DNA from: an uncultured Agitococcus sp.
GTDB lineage: Bacteria; Pseudomonadota; Gammaproteobacteria; Pseudomonadales; Moraxellaceae
NCBI RefSeq assembly: GCF_937920075.1
Contig: NZ_CALETI010000280.1
Coordinates: forward strand, 1-13,766
Length of the DNA stretch: 13,766 bases
Reading direction: 5' to 3'
Shown here: one piece after another, positions 13,578 to 13,766 of the stretch
Position numbering within the stretch: position 1 is the stretch's first letter
How the letters are laid out: each line of letters begins with the position of its first letter
Notes under the pieces: generated by a model
The model's input: only the letters and a program-made list of their open reading frames with translations
What the model was told of the DNA's origin: nothing
The model's database searches: none
Position numbers and translations under genes: made by a program

Positions 13578-13766
13578 TAAGCCAACTCCCCTATGACGAC
13601 AACATTGTCGCTTAGATATTTATAGGGTGGAACTTCCAAATTGATTGGTGCGGGTACACTCTTATAAACACGGCCAGCCATATCATAAGTAGAACCATGA
13701 CATGGACAAAAGAAACCACCACGCCAGCTTTGACCTAAATCAGCAGGTGCAATTTCTGGACGATAG
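13577..13766 (-). CDS. petA: Rieske iron-sulfur subunit of cytochrome bc1, C-terminal part
   Basis: The last 62 codons of the Rieske protein are present, and the gene continues beyond the right edge. The second cluster-binding box CPCHGSTYD is intact. It supplies one Cys and one His ligand to the [2Fe-2S] centre and a Cys for the structural disulfide. It is followed by the Pro-rich loop VPAPINLEVPPY, also typical of the family, and the protein ends VVVIGELA. The stop overlaps the petB ATG by one base. The first cluster box and the membrane anchor lie outside the window. Confidence 0.96.
   Translation of the reverse strand, partial: YRPEIAPADLGQSWRGGFFCPCHGSTYDMAGRVYKSVPAPINLEVPPYKYLSDNVVVIGELA

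Noticed and set aside
1..13766. CRISPR array, tRNA/rRNA, prophage or complete IS
   Set aside because: I saw no regularly spaced repeats, tRNA cloverleaf, transposase, integrase or phage structural gene.

Overview
The window looks like a chromosomal segment of an AT-rich gammaproteobacterium. The gene neighbourhoods argue for this: rlmN-pilW-rodZ-ispG, rsmI/lpoA-yraN-dolP, petABC-sspA-sspB, and an enterobacterial-type glnA with an adenylylation tyrosine. The base composition and a bc1-based respiratory chain would suit a Thiotrichales/Beggiatoa-like lineage, but that placement is inference from gene content only. Nearly all of the window is housekeeping DNA, and I found no intact new defence, toxin or mobile system.

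Layout, left to right. Positions 1-70 hold the start of an unidentified minus-strand gene. A small exported DUF4124 protein (131-652) follows, then an intrinsic terminator and glnA (757-2166), all on the minus strand. The 816-bp gap 2167-2982 is the richest non-coding stretch. It has a good sigma-54 promoter (2559-2574) with three NtrC-like sites upstream, a predicted leader of about 380 nt carrying a ~100-bp palindromic element, and a start-less open frame at 2673-2861 that looks like a decayed gene end. The minus-strand operon rlmN-pilW-rodZ-ispG (6846 down to 2983) combines 23S rRNA/tRNA methylation, pilus secretin assembly, cell-shape control and isoprenoid synthesis. Its genes overlap or sit 2-20 nt apart.

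A 172-bp gap (6847-7018) carries the ndk terminator and a CCCTCTCCC/GGGAGAGGG repeat. ndk (7019-7450) has a clear sigma-70 promoter embedded in a 10-bp inverted repeat. rsmI (minus) and lpoA-yraN-dolP (plus) diverge from a gap of only 16 bp. A 26-codon frame resembling the start of a Hint domain sits just behind rsmI. dolP converges on sspB, with a terminator hairpin between them. sspA-sspB and petA(partial)-petB-petC fill the right end on the minus strand and are separated by a strong terminator.

Functionally, the window covers nitrogen assimilation under probable NtrC/sigma-54 control, envelope and peptidoglycan upkeep (RodZ, LpoA, DolP, PilW), ClpXP adaptor and stringent-response regulation (SspA/SspB), and the cytochrome bc1 complex.
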